In this document: positions 52,043 through 60,372 of the stretch, piece by piece
Position numbering within the stretch: the stretch's first letter is position 1
Layout: each line of letters opens with the position of its first letter
Assembly (NCBI GenBank): GCA_011523705.1
Contig: WTGC01000004.1
Span: 229,974-293,973, forward strand
From: Chloroflexota bacterium
GTDB lineage: Bacteria > Chloroflexota > Anaerolineae > Aggregatilineales > Phototrophicaceae
Reading direction: 5' to 3'
DNA length: 64,000 nucleotides
Notes under the pieces: model-generated
Seen by the model: the letters and a program-made list of their open reading frames with translations, nothing else
Told to the model about the DNA's origin: nothing
Database searches by the model: none
Made by a program: the position numbers and the translations under genes

Positions 52043-53607
52043 AGATCCCAGAATGCCAGGCGCGCGAATGTGAACAGCGCGACGAAGAGCACCGGTATCA
52101 ATCCCAGCAACAGCATGCGCCGAATGACCGGACCCTCCTGCCCGCCCAGCCCGACCGTGCTGCAGCCGACGATGATCTTGGCGGGCGCCAGAACGCTGCC
52201 TAGCGAGGCGCCCGCCGTCTGCCCGGCGAGAATGACGGGTACGCTCAAAGCCAAGAGCGTCGCCGTTTCCTGCTGCAAGGCGCCAAAGACCACATTGGAA
52301 TTGGCGTTGCTGCCGGTCATGAATGCGCCCAGCGTCCCGATGAAGGGCGCGAACAAGGGATAGATGTCGGCGTCGAAAGTCTCGCTGATGCCGCGCGCGA
52401 TGATCTGGGTCATGCCGGTGTGCGTCATTAGCGACGCCATCGCCACCAGAGCCAGTATCGATATGGTCGATTTCAGCGCTGACTGCCGCACCTTGGTCCA
52501 GATGTCGCGCCATACCGTCGGACTGTGGTACGAGCCGGCGGCGCGATAAAGGAGAAAAGCGAGCAAGCCGGCATAAAACAGAATAGCGCCCGCGTGGCCA
52601 AACACACTGATCGCGCGGCCCGTCTCGGCCGGTACAGTCCAGCCAAGTCTGGTCGCGACGGCCGGAAACTCGAGCCGAATGATGACGCCGTCCATCAACT
52701 GTTCAATCGGCTCAATCAGGTTGACCGAAAATGCCAACAGCAGCAAGATGACATACGCCGCCAGCGCCAGGACGAGGCTGCGTCCGCTGTCGTCACTCGC
52801 AGCATTTTCGCGCTTGACGCCCCCCTGGTGAAGCGGCGACAACACATAAATCACGCCGACGAGAGCGCCAGCCAGCGCGCCCGATGTCGAGCCCAGGGTC
52901 CAGATGCCATTGGTGGCGATCCACCACTGCGTCAATCCCATCGCCGCGCCAACGATGAGCAGCATGGGTATCGAGCGCAGGAATCCCATCCAACCGGCGC
53001 TGACAAAAGCGACCAGCGCGCCGCTGATCAAGCAGGAAAAACCAAGAATCAAAGCGGCGTCGTGCGCCAGCGCTTCGCCCGGCAGGCCGGTGACGGCGGT
53101 TAAGGCGACGAATGATGTGCCCAGTGAGCCGAATGTCACCGCCCAGCCGTGGCCGAGCGAAGCCATGATCACTGATTGAGTCGCCGTGTAGCCCAAGCCT
53201 ACGAGCAACGGCGCGACCACCGCTATCGGTACGCCAAAGCCGCCGACCCCTTGAATCAGCGATACGAAGATCCAGCTGATGAGCAAGCTCTGCGCGGCGC
53301 GGTCGGCTGTGAGGCGCTGCAGGTTGCGGCCGATCAAGCCCACGGCGCCCGATTCATTGGTAACGTTGTAAAAGAAAAGCGCCATCCAAACGATGTAGAG
53401 CACGTCAATCGCCAGCAGCACCGACTTGCCAATTGCCACCAGCGCCAGATTCGCGTCGCCGCCAAATGCCGTCAGCGCCAGCGCCAGCGCCATCAGAAAG
53501 CCGGCGGTACCGGCTTTGCCGCCGCCCCAGCCCGCGCCCACCATCAGAACCAGCACAGTCAGCACGGGAGATAGCGCCAAAAGCCAATTGACGAGATTCA
53601 AGTCCAA
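52039..53607 (-). CDS. L-lactate permease family transporter
   Basis: 522 residues with about 13 helices. YIVWMALFFYNVTNESGAVG, FVSLIQGVGGFGVPIAVVAP, GHGWAVTFGSLGTSFVALTA, LFAPFIGTLGAFMTGSNANS and NVVFGALQQETA are LctP landmarks. LctP proteins take up lactate or glycolate by proton symport. The substrate could be another short 2-hydroxy acid. The C-terminal stop lies in a repeat. It is preceded on the same strand by the amidase, separated by two hairpins. Confidence 0.93.
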   Translation of the reverse strand: MDLNLVNWLLALSPVLTVLVLMVGAGWGGGKAGTAGFLMALALALTAFGGDANLALVAIGKSVLLAIDVLYIVWMALFFYNVTNESGAVGLIGRNLQRLTADRAAQSLLISWIFVSLIQGVGGFGVPIAVVAPLLVGLGYTATQSVIMASLGHGWAVTFGSLGTSFVALTAVTGLPGEALAHDAALILGFSCLISGALVAFVSAGWMGFLRSIPMLLIVGAAMGLTQWWIATNGIWTLGSTSGALAGALVGVIYVLSPLHQGGVKRENAASDDSGRSLVLALAAYVILLLLAFSVNLIEPIEQLMDGVIIRLEFPAVATRLGWTVPAETGRAISVFGHAGAILFYAGLLAFLLYRAAGSYHSPTVWRDIWTKVRQSALKSTISILALVAMASLMTHTGMTQIIARGISETFDADIYPLFAPFIGTLGAFMTGSNANSNVVFGALQQETATLLALSVPVILAGQTAGASLGSVLAPAKIIVGCSTVGLGGQEGPVIRRMLLLGLIPVLFVALFTFARLAFWDL

Positions 53608-53678
53608 GTCAATTCTCCCGCGCCATGGCCTGTGGTGGCGAGACTTGTCGCGCCATTACAGTTTTTGCCCAGATCGAC

Positions 53679-53742
53679 GGGCGACCCAAGGGTCGCCCCT
53701 ACAGAAATCGTCTAGTTAGGCGGGCGACTCGCCAAGTCGCCC
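53679..53742. repeat. Two tandem GGGCGAC hairpins between amidase and lactate permease genes
   Basis: Hairpin 1 (53679-53698) pairs GGGCGACC with GGTCGCCC; hairpin 2 (53722-53742) pairs GGGCGACT with AGTCGCCC. Both stems are 8 bp and perfect, and each is followed by CCTA. They begin right at the amidase stop codon and probably act as terminators; they belong to the TAGGGGCGA hairpin family. Confidence 0.65.
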
Positions 53743-55161
53743 CTATGGAATACAAATTGGAGGTTTCTTCTGATAAAAGCGCGTCGCTTCCTGGAAGGCG
53801 TAAGCCAGCTGAAGCACGGCGAAATCGCTGCGCGGTCGCCCCACAATCTGCAAGCCCACTGGCAAGCCATCGTCCGTGAAGCCGCAAGGCACTGAAATTG
53901 CCGGCAATTCGGTCACCGTGATGAAGGCGCAGCTCATCATCCAGTCAATATAGGTCTCCATCGCTACGCCGTTGATCTGCGTCGGATATTCCCACTCCAG
54001 GAGGAATGGCGGCACCTGCACCGTCGGCAGCAGCAGGAATTCGTACGAATCGAGAAACTCACGCACTCGATGAAAGAGTTCCGTTCGCTTGACTTCAATT
54101 CGGCTGATGTCTGCGCCAGACAAGCCCCGGCCCCGCGCCACATTCCAGCGGATCGTCTCTTTGAACTGCTCCTCGCCGAATTCAGCGAAGCGCTCGGCAA
54201 AGCTTAACTCAAAGGACCAGGCGCGCAGCGTTTGGAAAATGTCATAGGCATCGCGGAATTCCGGCGCCGCCCCTTCTAGCTGACAGCCAAGGTCGCTGAA
54301 TACCGGCAACTGTTTATCAATCGTCTCGGTAACCTGCGGGTCGACCGGCAGCTCGCCCAAGTCGGGGCTGTAGGCAATCTTCACATTCGTGAAGTCTCGT
54401 CCCAGGTCATCGGCAAAGAGAGAGGGCGACGCTTCCAGCGAGATTGGCGCGCGCGGGTCGTAGCCGGCGATCGCCTGCAGCATGAGCCCCACATCTTGCA
54501 CCGTACGCCCCATCGGTCCGTCGACGCTGAGGCGCGCCCAAGCCATCGACGCGGGATATTTTGGCACGCGACCTGGCGATGGCCGAAAACCGACCACATT
54601 GCAGAAACTGGCGGGATTACGCAGCGAGCCACCTAAATCGCTGCCATCGGCAATTGGTATCATGCCAGCGGCTAGCGCCACCGCTGCCCCGCCGCTGCTG
54701 CCGCCGCAAGTTCGGCTCAAGTCATAAGGATTGCGCGTGGCGCCAAAGACGCGATTGAAAGTATGAGAGCCGGCGCCAAACTCCGGCACATTGGTTTTGC
54801 CCAGCGTGATGCAGCCAGCCGCCTTCAAACGCGCGATGATGAGATCATCCGACTCCGGAATATAATCGCGGTACACGGGCGAACCCATCGTCGTGCGGAT
54901 GCCTTTGGTTTCGTTGGCATCCTTGTGCGCGATCGGCAAACCATGCAAGAGGCCCAGTTCTTCGCCGCGCGCCTGCTTGTCGTCGGCTTTGCGCGCCAGC
55001 TCCAGCGCCATCTCCGGCAGGTAGGTAACGATGGCGTTCAACTCCGGGTTTACCGCGTCGATTTGCTCCAGGTGCGCGCGCAGCACTTCCGTCGCGGAGA
55101 CCTCACCGCGCTTGATCAGCGCCGCCAGTTCAACCGCGGTCTTCCATACGAGATCGCTCAT
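53743..55161 (-). CDS. Amidase (amidase signature family)
   Basis: Hydrolyses amide bonds with a Ser-cisSer-Lys triad. Lys is in GLPIAHKDANETKGIRTTMG (about residue 79), cis-Ser in RTCGGSSGGAAVALAAG and the nucleophile in ADGSDLGGSLRNPASFCNVV. Length 472 aa fits. The N-terminal WKTAVELAALIKRGEVSATE is normal for the family. GatA-specific context (gatB, gatC) is absent, so this is a catabolic or detoxifying amidase with unknown substrate. It lies 6 bp after the SDR gene on the same strand, so SDR and amidase form an operon. Confidence 0.93.
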   Translation of the reverse strand: MSDLVWKTAVELAALIKRGEVSATEVLRAHLEQIDAVNPELNAIVTYLPEMALELARKADDKQARGEELGLLHGLPIAHKDANETKGIRTTMGSPVYRDYIPESDDLIIARLKAAGCITLGKTNVPEFGAGSHTFNRVFGATRNPYDLSRTCGGSSGGAAVALAAGMIPIADGSDLGGSLRNPASFCNVVGFRPSPGRVPKYPASMAWARLSVDGPMGRTVQDVGLMLQAIAGYDPRAPISLEASPSLFADDLGRDFTNVKIAYSPDLGELPVDPQVTETIDKQLPVFSDLGCQLEGAAPEFRDAYDIFQTLRAWSFELSFAERFAEFGEEQFKETIRWNVARGRGLSGADISRIEVKRTELFHRVREFLDSYEFLLLPTVQVPPFLLEWEYPTQINGVAMETYIDWMMSCAFITVTELPAISVPCGFTDDGLPVGLQIVGRPRSDFAVLQLAYAFQEATRFYQKKPPICIP

Positions 55162-55167
55162 ATTGCT

Positions 55168-55920
55168 TTAGCCTCGCCCGATATACGGCATGCCGTTCGC
55201 CATGACGGTAATGAAGGGCACGTTGACCGTGACCGGCAGATTCGCCATATACACCACGGCGTCGGCCACGTGGCACGCGTCGATTTGCGGTTCGACGGCG
55301 GCTGCGCCTTTCGTTCGCTCAAGCTTGCTTTGCATGCGCTCTGACATTTCTGTTCGCGCGTTTCCGATGTCTATCTGACCGCAAGCGATATTAAAAGCGC
55401 GCCCATCAAGCGATGCGGATTTGGTCAATCCACTCATTGCGTGTTTGGACGCGGTGTAGGCGACTGAATTCGGTCTGGGCACATGTGCCGATATCGACCC
55501 GTTGTTGATGATGCGTCCGCCCTGTGGGTCTTGCGATTTCATCATTCGGAAGGCTTCTTGCAGGCACCAGAAGGCGCCCGTCAGATTCACATCAATCACG
55601 CTCTTCCATTGCTCCGCCGTCAAATCTTCGAGCGAGATCGCCGGCGCGTTCATGCCCGCATTGTTGAAGAGCAGATCCAGCCGCCCAAAACGGCTCTTGA
55701 CCGCGGCGAAAAGTGACGAGACCGCCAACCGATCGCTGACATCAGTGGGCAAGACCAGCGCGCGATCATCGCTGACATTGGCCATGTCGACTGTCTCATG
55801 CAGCGCCTCTTCACGTCGCCCAGCCAGCGCCAGCGAATAGCCGGCCTCCCAAAGGGCCAGCGCCGATACGCGCCCAATGCCGGAACCCGCTCCTGTGATC
55901 AGTCCAATCCGCCGCGCCAT
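55168..55920 (-). CDS. Short-chain dehydrogenase/reductase
   Basis: NAD(P)-dependent oxidoreductase of 250 residues. Cofactor motif [26 protein letters not shown], catalytic Ser in [13 protein letters not shown] and Tyr/Lys in [14 protein letters not shown]. Substrate unknown. ATG at 55920 after GAGGAG is preferred over the track start at 55941. It is the first gene of the minus-strand SDR-amidase pair and is divergent from the TIM-barrel gene (115-bp gap). Confidence 0.93.
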   Translation of the reverse strand: MARRIGLITGAGSGIGRVSALALWEAGYSLALAGRREEALHETVDMANVSDDRALVLPTDVSDRLAVSSLFAAVKSRFGRLDLLFNNAGMNAPAISLEDLTAEQWKSVIDVNLTGAFWCLQEAFRMMKSQDPQGGRIINNGSISAHVPRPNSVAYTASKHAMSGLTKSASLDGRAFNIACGQIDIGNARTEMSERMQSKLERTKGAAAVEPQIDACHVADAVVYMANLPVTVNVPFITVMANGMPYIGRG

Positions 55921-56035
55921 CGCATCTCCTCGCCAATCCAAGCCGCGCCAAGTGTACGCCCCTTGTCAATTCGTGACAAGTCGAATTCGATGCGCTACCA
56001 TTTGTCTCGCTGAAGTCAGCGAAGGGACAAAAGAC

Positions 56036-56827
56036 ATGAGAATCGCTTGCTGCATTTGGGCGCTGAGCGATTCCGAAACCGATGTGCTGCGCCAGGTTCG
56101 TGATATCGGCTTCGACACGATCGACATCCAGCCGACGCAGCAGCGGTCGCTGGAAAGCCGTCTCCTGGCGCAAGAGCTTGGCTTGCGCGTCTCCTGCGTC
56201 GGCGCTTCCTTCGGCACACCGGACGGCGCCGCCCTAGATCATGCTGAACCAGGCGGCTTCCAAAGCGCAATCGACCACGCCATCTCGGCGATTCAGCACG
56301 GCGCCGAGATCGGCGCTGATACCGTTTATGTCATACCAAGCGCCAACGATGATCCCGCTGCCCTTTCGCGCTATCGCCGTTCAATCTCGCTACTGGCGGA
56401 TGCAGCAGCTGAACGGGAAATCAAACTAGCTGTCGAGCACTTTCCCGGAACTGCGCTGCCCACCGCTCAAGACACATTGGCATTCATCCGCCAGGTGAAT
56501 CACGAGAATCTATACCTGCTCTACGACAGCGGGCATATTCAGATGTCGGGCGAAGATCCGGCAGCGGTCATCGCCAATGCGGGCGACAGGCTGGGATATA
56601 TTCACCTCGACGACAACGATGGCATCAACGACCTGCATTGGCCGCTGCTCGAGGGCGTGATGACCGACGAATCGTTACTCGCGACCTTGCGCGCGCTCGA
56701 TGCGGTTGGCTACGAAGGGGCATTGAGCCTGGAATTGAGCTCGGCGCTGGCGAATCCAGCACGAGCGCTGCGAGAAAGCCGCGATGTATTGCTGCGCGCC
56801 ACCCATCACGCCTGGCTGGCGCCCTAG
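56036..56827 (+). CDS. Sugar phosphate isomerase/epimerase (xylose isomerase-like TIM barrel)
   Basis: 263 residues. DVLRQVRDIGFDTIDIQPTQ, GADTVYVIPSANDDPAALSR, KLAVEHFPGTALPTAQDTLA (metal-binding Glu), LYLLYDSGHIQMSGEDPAAV (metal-binding Asp/His) and LGYIHLDDNDGINDLHWPLL (His-x-Asp) follow the AP_endonuc_2 metal-site order. ATG at 56036 after AAGGGA is used; the track start at 55877 lies inside the SDR gene. It is the first gene on the strand that leads to the sugar importer and may act in the same catabolic route. Confidence 0.87.
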   Translation: MRIACCIWALSDSETDVLRQVRDIGFDTIDIQPTQQRSLESRLLAQELGLRVSCVGASFGTPDGAALDHAEPGGFQSAIDHAISAIQHGAEIGADTVYVIPSANDDPAALSRYRRSISLLADAAAEREIKLAVEHFPGTALPTAQDTLAFIRQVNHENLYLLYDSGHIQMSGEDPAAVIANAGDRLGYIHLDDNDGINDLHWPLLEGVMTDESLLATLRALDAVGYEGALSLELSSALANPARALRESRDVLLRATHHAWLAP

Positions 56828-56839
56828 GCAGTTAGTTCT

Positions 56840-57059
56840 TTGTTGCAGACGCGGCAAAAAATCATTATATTAGGCGCTGGTTTTTTCGGCGGCGGCTCAA
56901 TTGCTCGTCTTTGCACAAGCCTAAATCGCCGTCCGCCGCAGATTATCAGCGTTGATCTTGCCTTTTCTGACAATCAATGGCGAGGAGCTTCAGGGTGTAG
57001 CCAAGTCTGCAATCATCGGTCTCACCAGCCTGATGGCAAACGGCATCTCTTGCATATGA
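56840..57059 (+). pseudogene. Frameshifted Rossmann-fold remnant
   Basis: In one frame from 56840 the sequence reads KIIILGAGFFGGGSIARLC then PPQIISVDL, which has the shape of strand-GxGxxG-helix-strand-Asp of an NAD(P)-binding domain. In the +1 frame from about 56958 an open run reads FLTINGEELQGVAKSAIIGL to MANGISCI and a TGA at 57057. Joined by one frameshift near 56960 they would give about 72 residues. No family is recognised. Chance similarity is possible, since the region must also hold the promoter for the importer operon. Confidence 0.3.
56843..56871 (+). promoter_or_regulatory. Candidate promoter for the sugar-importer operon
   Basis: TTGCAG (56843-56848), 17-bp spacer, TATATT (56866-56871). 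The predicted leader to the binding-protein gene would be about 220 nt. The -35 is weak. Confidence 0.4.
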
Positions 57060-57100
57060 CAATCTCTTTTGACCGATTCCGCTAATGAAAGGACAATCTC

Positions 57101-58429
57101 GTGTTTAGGAAACGCACACTTCTTCTGGCAATTTTGGCAGTCGTCCTTGCGCTTGTGCCGCTCTCCCTGACGGCGACGGCGCAGAACCCGGACTGTGAAG
57201 GCGATGTGACGCTGACTTATTGGCATCACTGGGGCGGCAACCGCATCCCGCTGCAAGAACATCAAGTCGCCGCTTTTGAAGATGCCCACCCCGGCATCTG
57301 CGTCGACAACGTCTTCTTGCCTTGGGACAACCGCCTTCAGAATCTGCTGGCCGCCATTGCCGCCGGCAACCCGCCCGATGTAACCATGTTTGGGCGGCAA
57401 GACCTGCCCTTCTTCGCCGCGACCGAATCCATCATTCCGCTGGACGATTACATGGCTGCCGATGGCGTCGACCCGGCCATTTTCCACTCTTCGGAATTTG
57501 CCGGCACCCAGTTCAATGGCAAGACCTGGCTGCTGCCGCTGCCCGGCGGTGGCGCTTACAACATCGTCTGGTACAACACCGACCACTTCGCCGAAGCTGG
57601 CATCGAGAGCTTCCCCCAAACCTGGGACGAAATGCTTGATGTGGCGGAGAAGCTGCGCGTAGGCGATGGCGAATTCCTGGAGCGCATCGGCTTGAACGCG
57701 CAATCGACCAGTGGCGCTGGCGCATTCTTGACCTGGCTGAATGCCAATGGCGGCGACTGGATCACACCGGACCTGCGCACCATCACCATCAACAACGAGC
57801 AGGGCGCGCAAGCCCTCGAGTTCATGCAGGCGATGGCCGAGATCAATTACGGCATCGAAGAAGTGAACGCCTTCTGGGAGATGGCGGGCGAATTTGACCA
57901 GGGTCCGCTGATCCATGGTCTGGTGTCGATGGAGATCAACGGCTCCTGGACGCTGTTCCAGGTGGAAGCGCACGCCGAGAATCTCAACTACGATGTCGCG
58001 CCGATTCCCTACGGACCAAATGGCAGCGCCGACCGCCGCGGCAACGCCCATGGCGGCTGGGGTTACATGGTGCCGAAGAACGCCGCGCACCCGGATGAAG
58101 CCTGGAAGCTGGTCAAGTGGCTGACGACCGAGGTCGAAGGCGACGGCGCTTGCTGGTTCATCCAGCAGCAGCAGCGCCCCTCGCCGCTGGTCGAGTGCAA
58201 CGGTTACGAAAAGGATGGCCTAGTGCATCCGCGGGCGGAAGCGCTGCTGGGCGTTGCCGCGCTGGATTACCTGGTGCCCGTCTCGCCAGTGCAGCCCGAA
58301 GCGACGCAAATCATCAACCGCATGGTGGAAGACGTGCTTTTCGGCGACAGTTCAATCGAAGACGCCTTGGCCAGCGCCGAGGCGGAAATCCAGGAGCTGC
58401 TCGACGCGTTCTGGGAAGAATACGGCTAG
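57101..58429 (+). CDS. ABC sugar importer, extracellular binding protein
   Basis: Family 1 solute-binding protein of 442 residues. Signal peptide LLLAILAVVLALVPLSLTATA, without an obvious lipobox Cys, then VTLTYWHHWGGNRIPLQEHQ, AAIAAGNPPDVTMFGRQDLP, TWLLPLPGGGAYNIVWYNTD and HGGWGYMVPKNAAHPDEAWK, the standard order. Binds a sugar or oligosaccharide and presents it to the permeases downstream. The start is GTG at 57101, eight bases after AAAGGA. A hairpin separates it from the permease genes. Confidence 0.92.
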   Translation: MFRKRTLLLAILAVVLALVPLSLTATAQNPDCEGDVTLTYWHHWGGNRIPLQEHQVAAFEDAHPGICVDNVFLPWDNRLQNLLAAIAAGNPPDVTMFGRQDLPFFAATESIIPLDDYMAADGVDPAIFHSSEFAGTQFNGKTWLLPLPGGGAYNIVWYNTDHFAEAGIESFPQTWDEMLDVAEKLRVGDGEFLERIGLNAQSTSGAGAFLTWLNANGGDWITPDLRTITINNEQGAQALEFMQAMAEINYGIEEVNAFWEMAGEFDQGPLIHGLVSMEINGSWTLFQVEAHAENLNYDVAPIPYGPNGSADRRGNAHGGWGYMVPKNAAHPDEAWKLVKWLTTEVEGDGACWFIQQQQRPSPLVECNGYEKDGLVHPRAEALLGVAALDYLVPVSPVQPEATQIINRMVEDVLFGDSSIEDALASAEAEIQELLDAFWEEYG

Positions 58430-58447
58430 AGCTATCTGAATTTGAAA

Positions 58448-58471
58448 TTGGGGCATCCTCCGGTGCCCCAA
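58448..58471 (+). promoter_or_regulatory. Intercistronic hairpin after the binding-protein gene
   Basis: TTGGGGCA, loop TCCTCCGG, TGCCCCAA: a perfect 8-bp stem without T-tract. Its position between binding protein and permease fits a stabilising or partially terminating element that raises binding-protein over permease expression. Confidence 0.55.
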
Positions 58472-58508
58472 CCTACCTTCCCCAAAATTTCGGTCCGAGA
58501 GCGAAATA

Positions 58509-59471
58509 ATGGCAACAGCATTTGGCTCGCAATTCAGCGCCTTGCGCGGGCGAAGACGAGAACGCTGGAGCGATTTCTCGCCCATGCGGAAGCGCGAAGC
58601 CAAGTTCGGCTTTCTCTTCATCGCCCCATGGTTCATCGGCGTGCTGCTTTTTGCGCTCTTTCCCTTTATCGCCTCCTTTGTATTGAGCTTCACCAAATAC
58701 AATATCGTTGCGCCGCCGGAATGGGTCGGCATTGAGCATTATGAGCACATCTTCACCGATGACCCGCTCTTTCTTAAGTCGCTTAAAAACACCGCCGTCT
58801 ACGTTGGAGGCTCGGTCGCGATCCGCATTGTGTTGGGCTTTGGGCTGGCGCTACTGCTGAACACCAAGGTTCGTTTTCTCGGCTTATGGCGTACGCTCTT
58901 CTACGTGCCTTCGGTCGTGCCAATCGTCGCGCTGTCGATTGTCTGGCTTTACGTGCTGAACGCCCGCGCCGGCTTGCTCAACTGGTTCCTGGGATTCTTC
59001 GGCATATCGCGCATCCGCTGGTTCGCCGACCCCGATTTCGCCATGCTCGCCTTTCTGATCATGAGCACGACCTGGGTCGGTGTGACGATGGTGATCTTCC
59101 TGGCTGGCTTGCAGGGCATCCCGGAGGAGTACTACGACGCGGCAAAGATTGACGGCGCCAACATGGCGCAGCGCTTATGGCGCGTCACCATTCCATTGAT
59201 GACGCCCACGATTTATCTCAACGTCCTCATCAATATCATCGGGGCGTTTCAAGTCTTCACGCAGGTCTTCATTATGACCGGCGGCGCCCCGCGCGATGCG
59301 ACGCGAACTTATGTCTTGCATCTCTTTGACCACGCATTCCAATACCTCCCGCCACAGATGGGGTATTCTTCGGCGCTCGCCTGGATCCTTTTCATGATCA
59401 TTTTCGCCTTCACCGCGGTCATCGTCGCCTCATCGCAGCGCTGGGTCTTTTATCAAGGCGGGGAGGAATAG
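58509..59471 (+). CDS. ABC sugar importer permease (MalF/UgpA-type)
   Basis: 320 residues with six helices. The EAA loop EEYYDAAKIDGANMAQRLWR, followed by VTIPLMTPTIYLNVLINI, contacts the ATPase. The N-terminal FLFIAPWFIGVLLFALFPFI is typical. It works with the next gene as a heterodimeric channel. ATG at 58509. Confidence 0.93.
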   Translation: MATAFGSQFSALRGRRRERWSDFSPMRKREAKFGFLFIAPWFIGVLLFALFPFIASFVLSFTKYNIVAPPEWVGIEHYEHIFTDDPLFLKSLKNTAVYVGGSVAIRIVLGFGLALLLNTKVRFLGLWRTLFYVPSVVPIVALSIVWLYVLNARAGLLNWFLGFFGISRIRWFADPDFAMLAFLIMSTTWVGVTMVIFLAGLQGIPEEYYDAAKIDGANMAQRLWRVTIPLMTPTIYLNVLINIIGAFQVFTQVFIMTGGAPRDATRTYVLHLFDHAFQYLPPQMGYSSALAWILFMIIFAFTAVIVASSQRWVFYQGGEE

Positions 59472-59476
59472 CAGCG

Positions 59477-60361
59477 ATGTCCGCAATAGAGACGCAATCC
59501 GCCAAACTCCGCAGCGAAGCGCTCACCCGCGCGACCCAAATCATCGGGCGCATTGCGCTTTACGGCATACTTATTTTCATGAGCCTGTGGTTCATCGCGC
59601 CCCTGTTTTGGATGTTCATGTCTTCATTCATGCCGCTAGAGCAGGTTGGCGTCTTCCCGGTCGAATGGATACCACGCGTATGGCAGCCGGAAAACTACAC
59701 GGACGCCCTGAAATTCTGGAAGTTCGGCACCACCTTCCGCAACACCATGATCATCACTATCTTCTCGCTCTTCGGCGATATTGGATCTTGTACGCTGGTG
59801 GCCTATGGTTTCGCCCGCTTCCGCTTTCCCTTTCGAGATACGCTCTTCTTGATTTTGCTGGCGACGCTGATGCTGCCCTTCGCCGTCCGTCTGATACCGG
59901 TTTACGCCGCCTATGACGCCATCGGCTGGATCGATACCTTTTATCCCTTGATCGTGCCGAACTTTTTTGGCAACGCCTTTTACATCTTTATCTGCCGCCA
60001 GTTCTTCCTCGGCATTCCACAGGATCTGCTGGACGCGGCAAAGATTGACGGCGCCAGCGAGTTTCGCATTTTTACCCAGGTAATGATCCCGCTCGCGAAG
60101 CCCGCCATCGTCGTCATCGCAATCCTCAGCTTCCAAAACAGCTGGAATGATTTTCTCGGTCCCTTGATTTACTTGAAAGACCCGGACCTGCATACGCTGG
60201 CAATCGGTCTATACAAGTTCACCTCGCTGCCCGGTCAGGGCGGCATCTACAACCAGCAGATGGCGGCGTCCGTGCTAATGGTCATGCCAGTTCTAATCGT
60301 CTTCTTCTTGTTTCAAAAGCAATTTATCCAGGGCGCCAATCTCTCCGGCATGAAAGGCTGA
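59477..60361 (+). CDS. ABC sugar importer permease (MalG/UgpE-type)
   Basis: 294 residues with six helices and EAA loop DLLDAAKIDGASEFRIFTQV followed by MIPLAKPAIVVIAI. WLFIAPLFWMF-type N-terminus and QMAASVLMVMPVLIVFFLFQ at the end are usual for the family. It starts 5 bp after the first permease. No ATP-binding gene is in the operon; a shared MsmK/UgpC-type ATPase elsewhere is assumed. Confidence 0.92.
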   Translation: MSAIETQSAKLRSEALTRATQIIGRIALYGILIFMSLWFIAPLFWMFMSSFMPLEQVGVFPVEWIPRVWQPENYTDALKFWKFGTTFRNTMIITIFSLFGDIGSCTLVAYGFARFRFPFRDTLFLILLATLMLPFAVRLIPVYAAYDAIGWIDTFYPLIVPNFFGNAFYIFICRQFFLGIPQDLLDAAKIDGASEFRIFTQVMIPLAKPAIVVIAILSFQNSWNDFLGPLIYLKDPDLHTLAIGLYKFTSLPGQGGIYNQQMAASVLMVMPVLIVFFLFQKQFIQGANLSGMKG

Positions 60362-60372
60362 GTCTCGCGGCG

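Noticed and set aside
56990-58090. 366-aa minus-strand ORF opposite the sugar-binding protein
   Set aside because: Shadow frame: the plus-strand frame has signal peptide and full solute-binding-protein motifs, and the minus frame shows low-complexity His/Arg/Val sequence with no family features.
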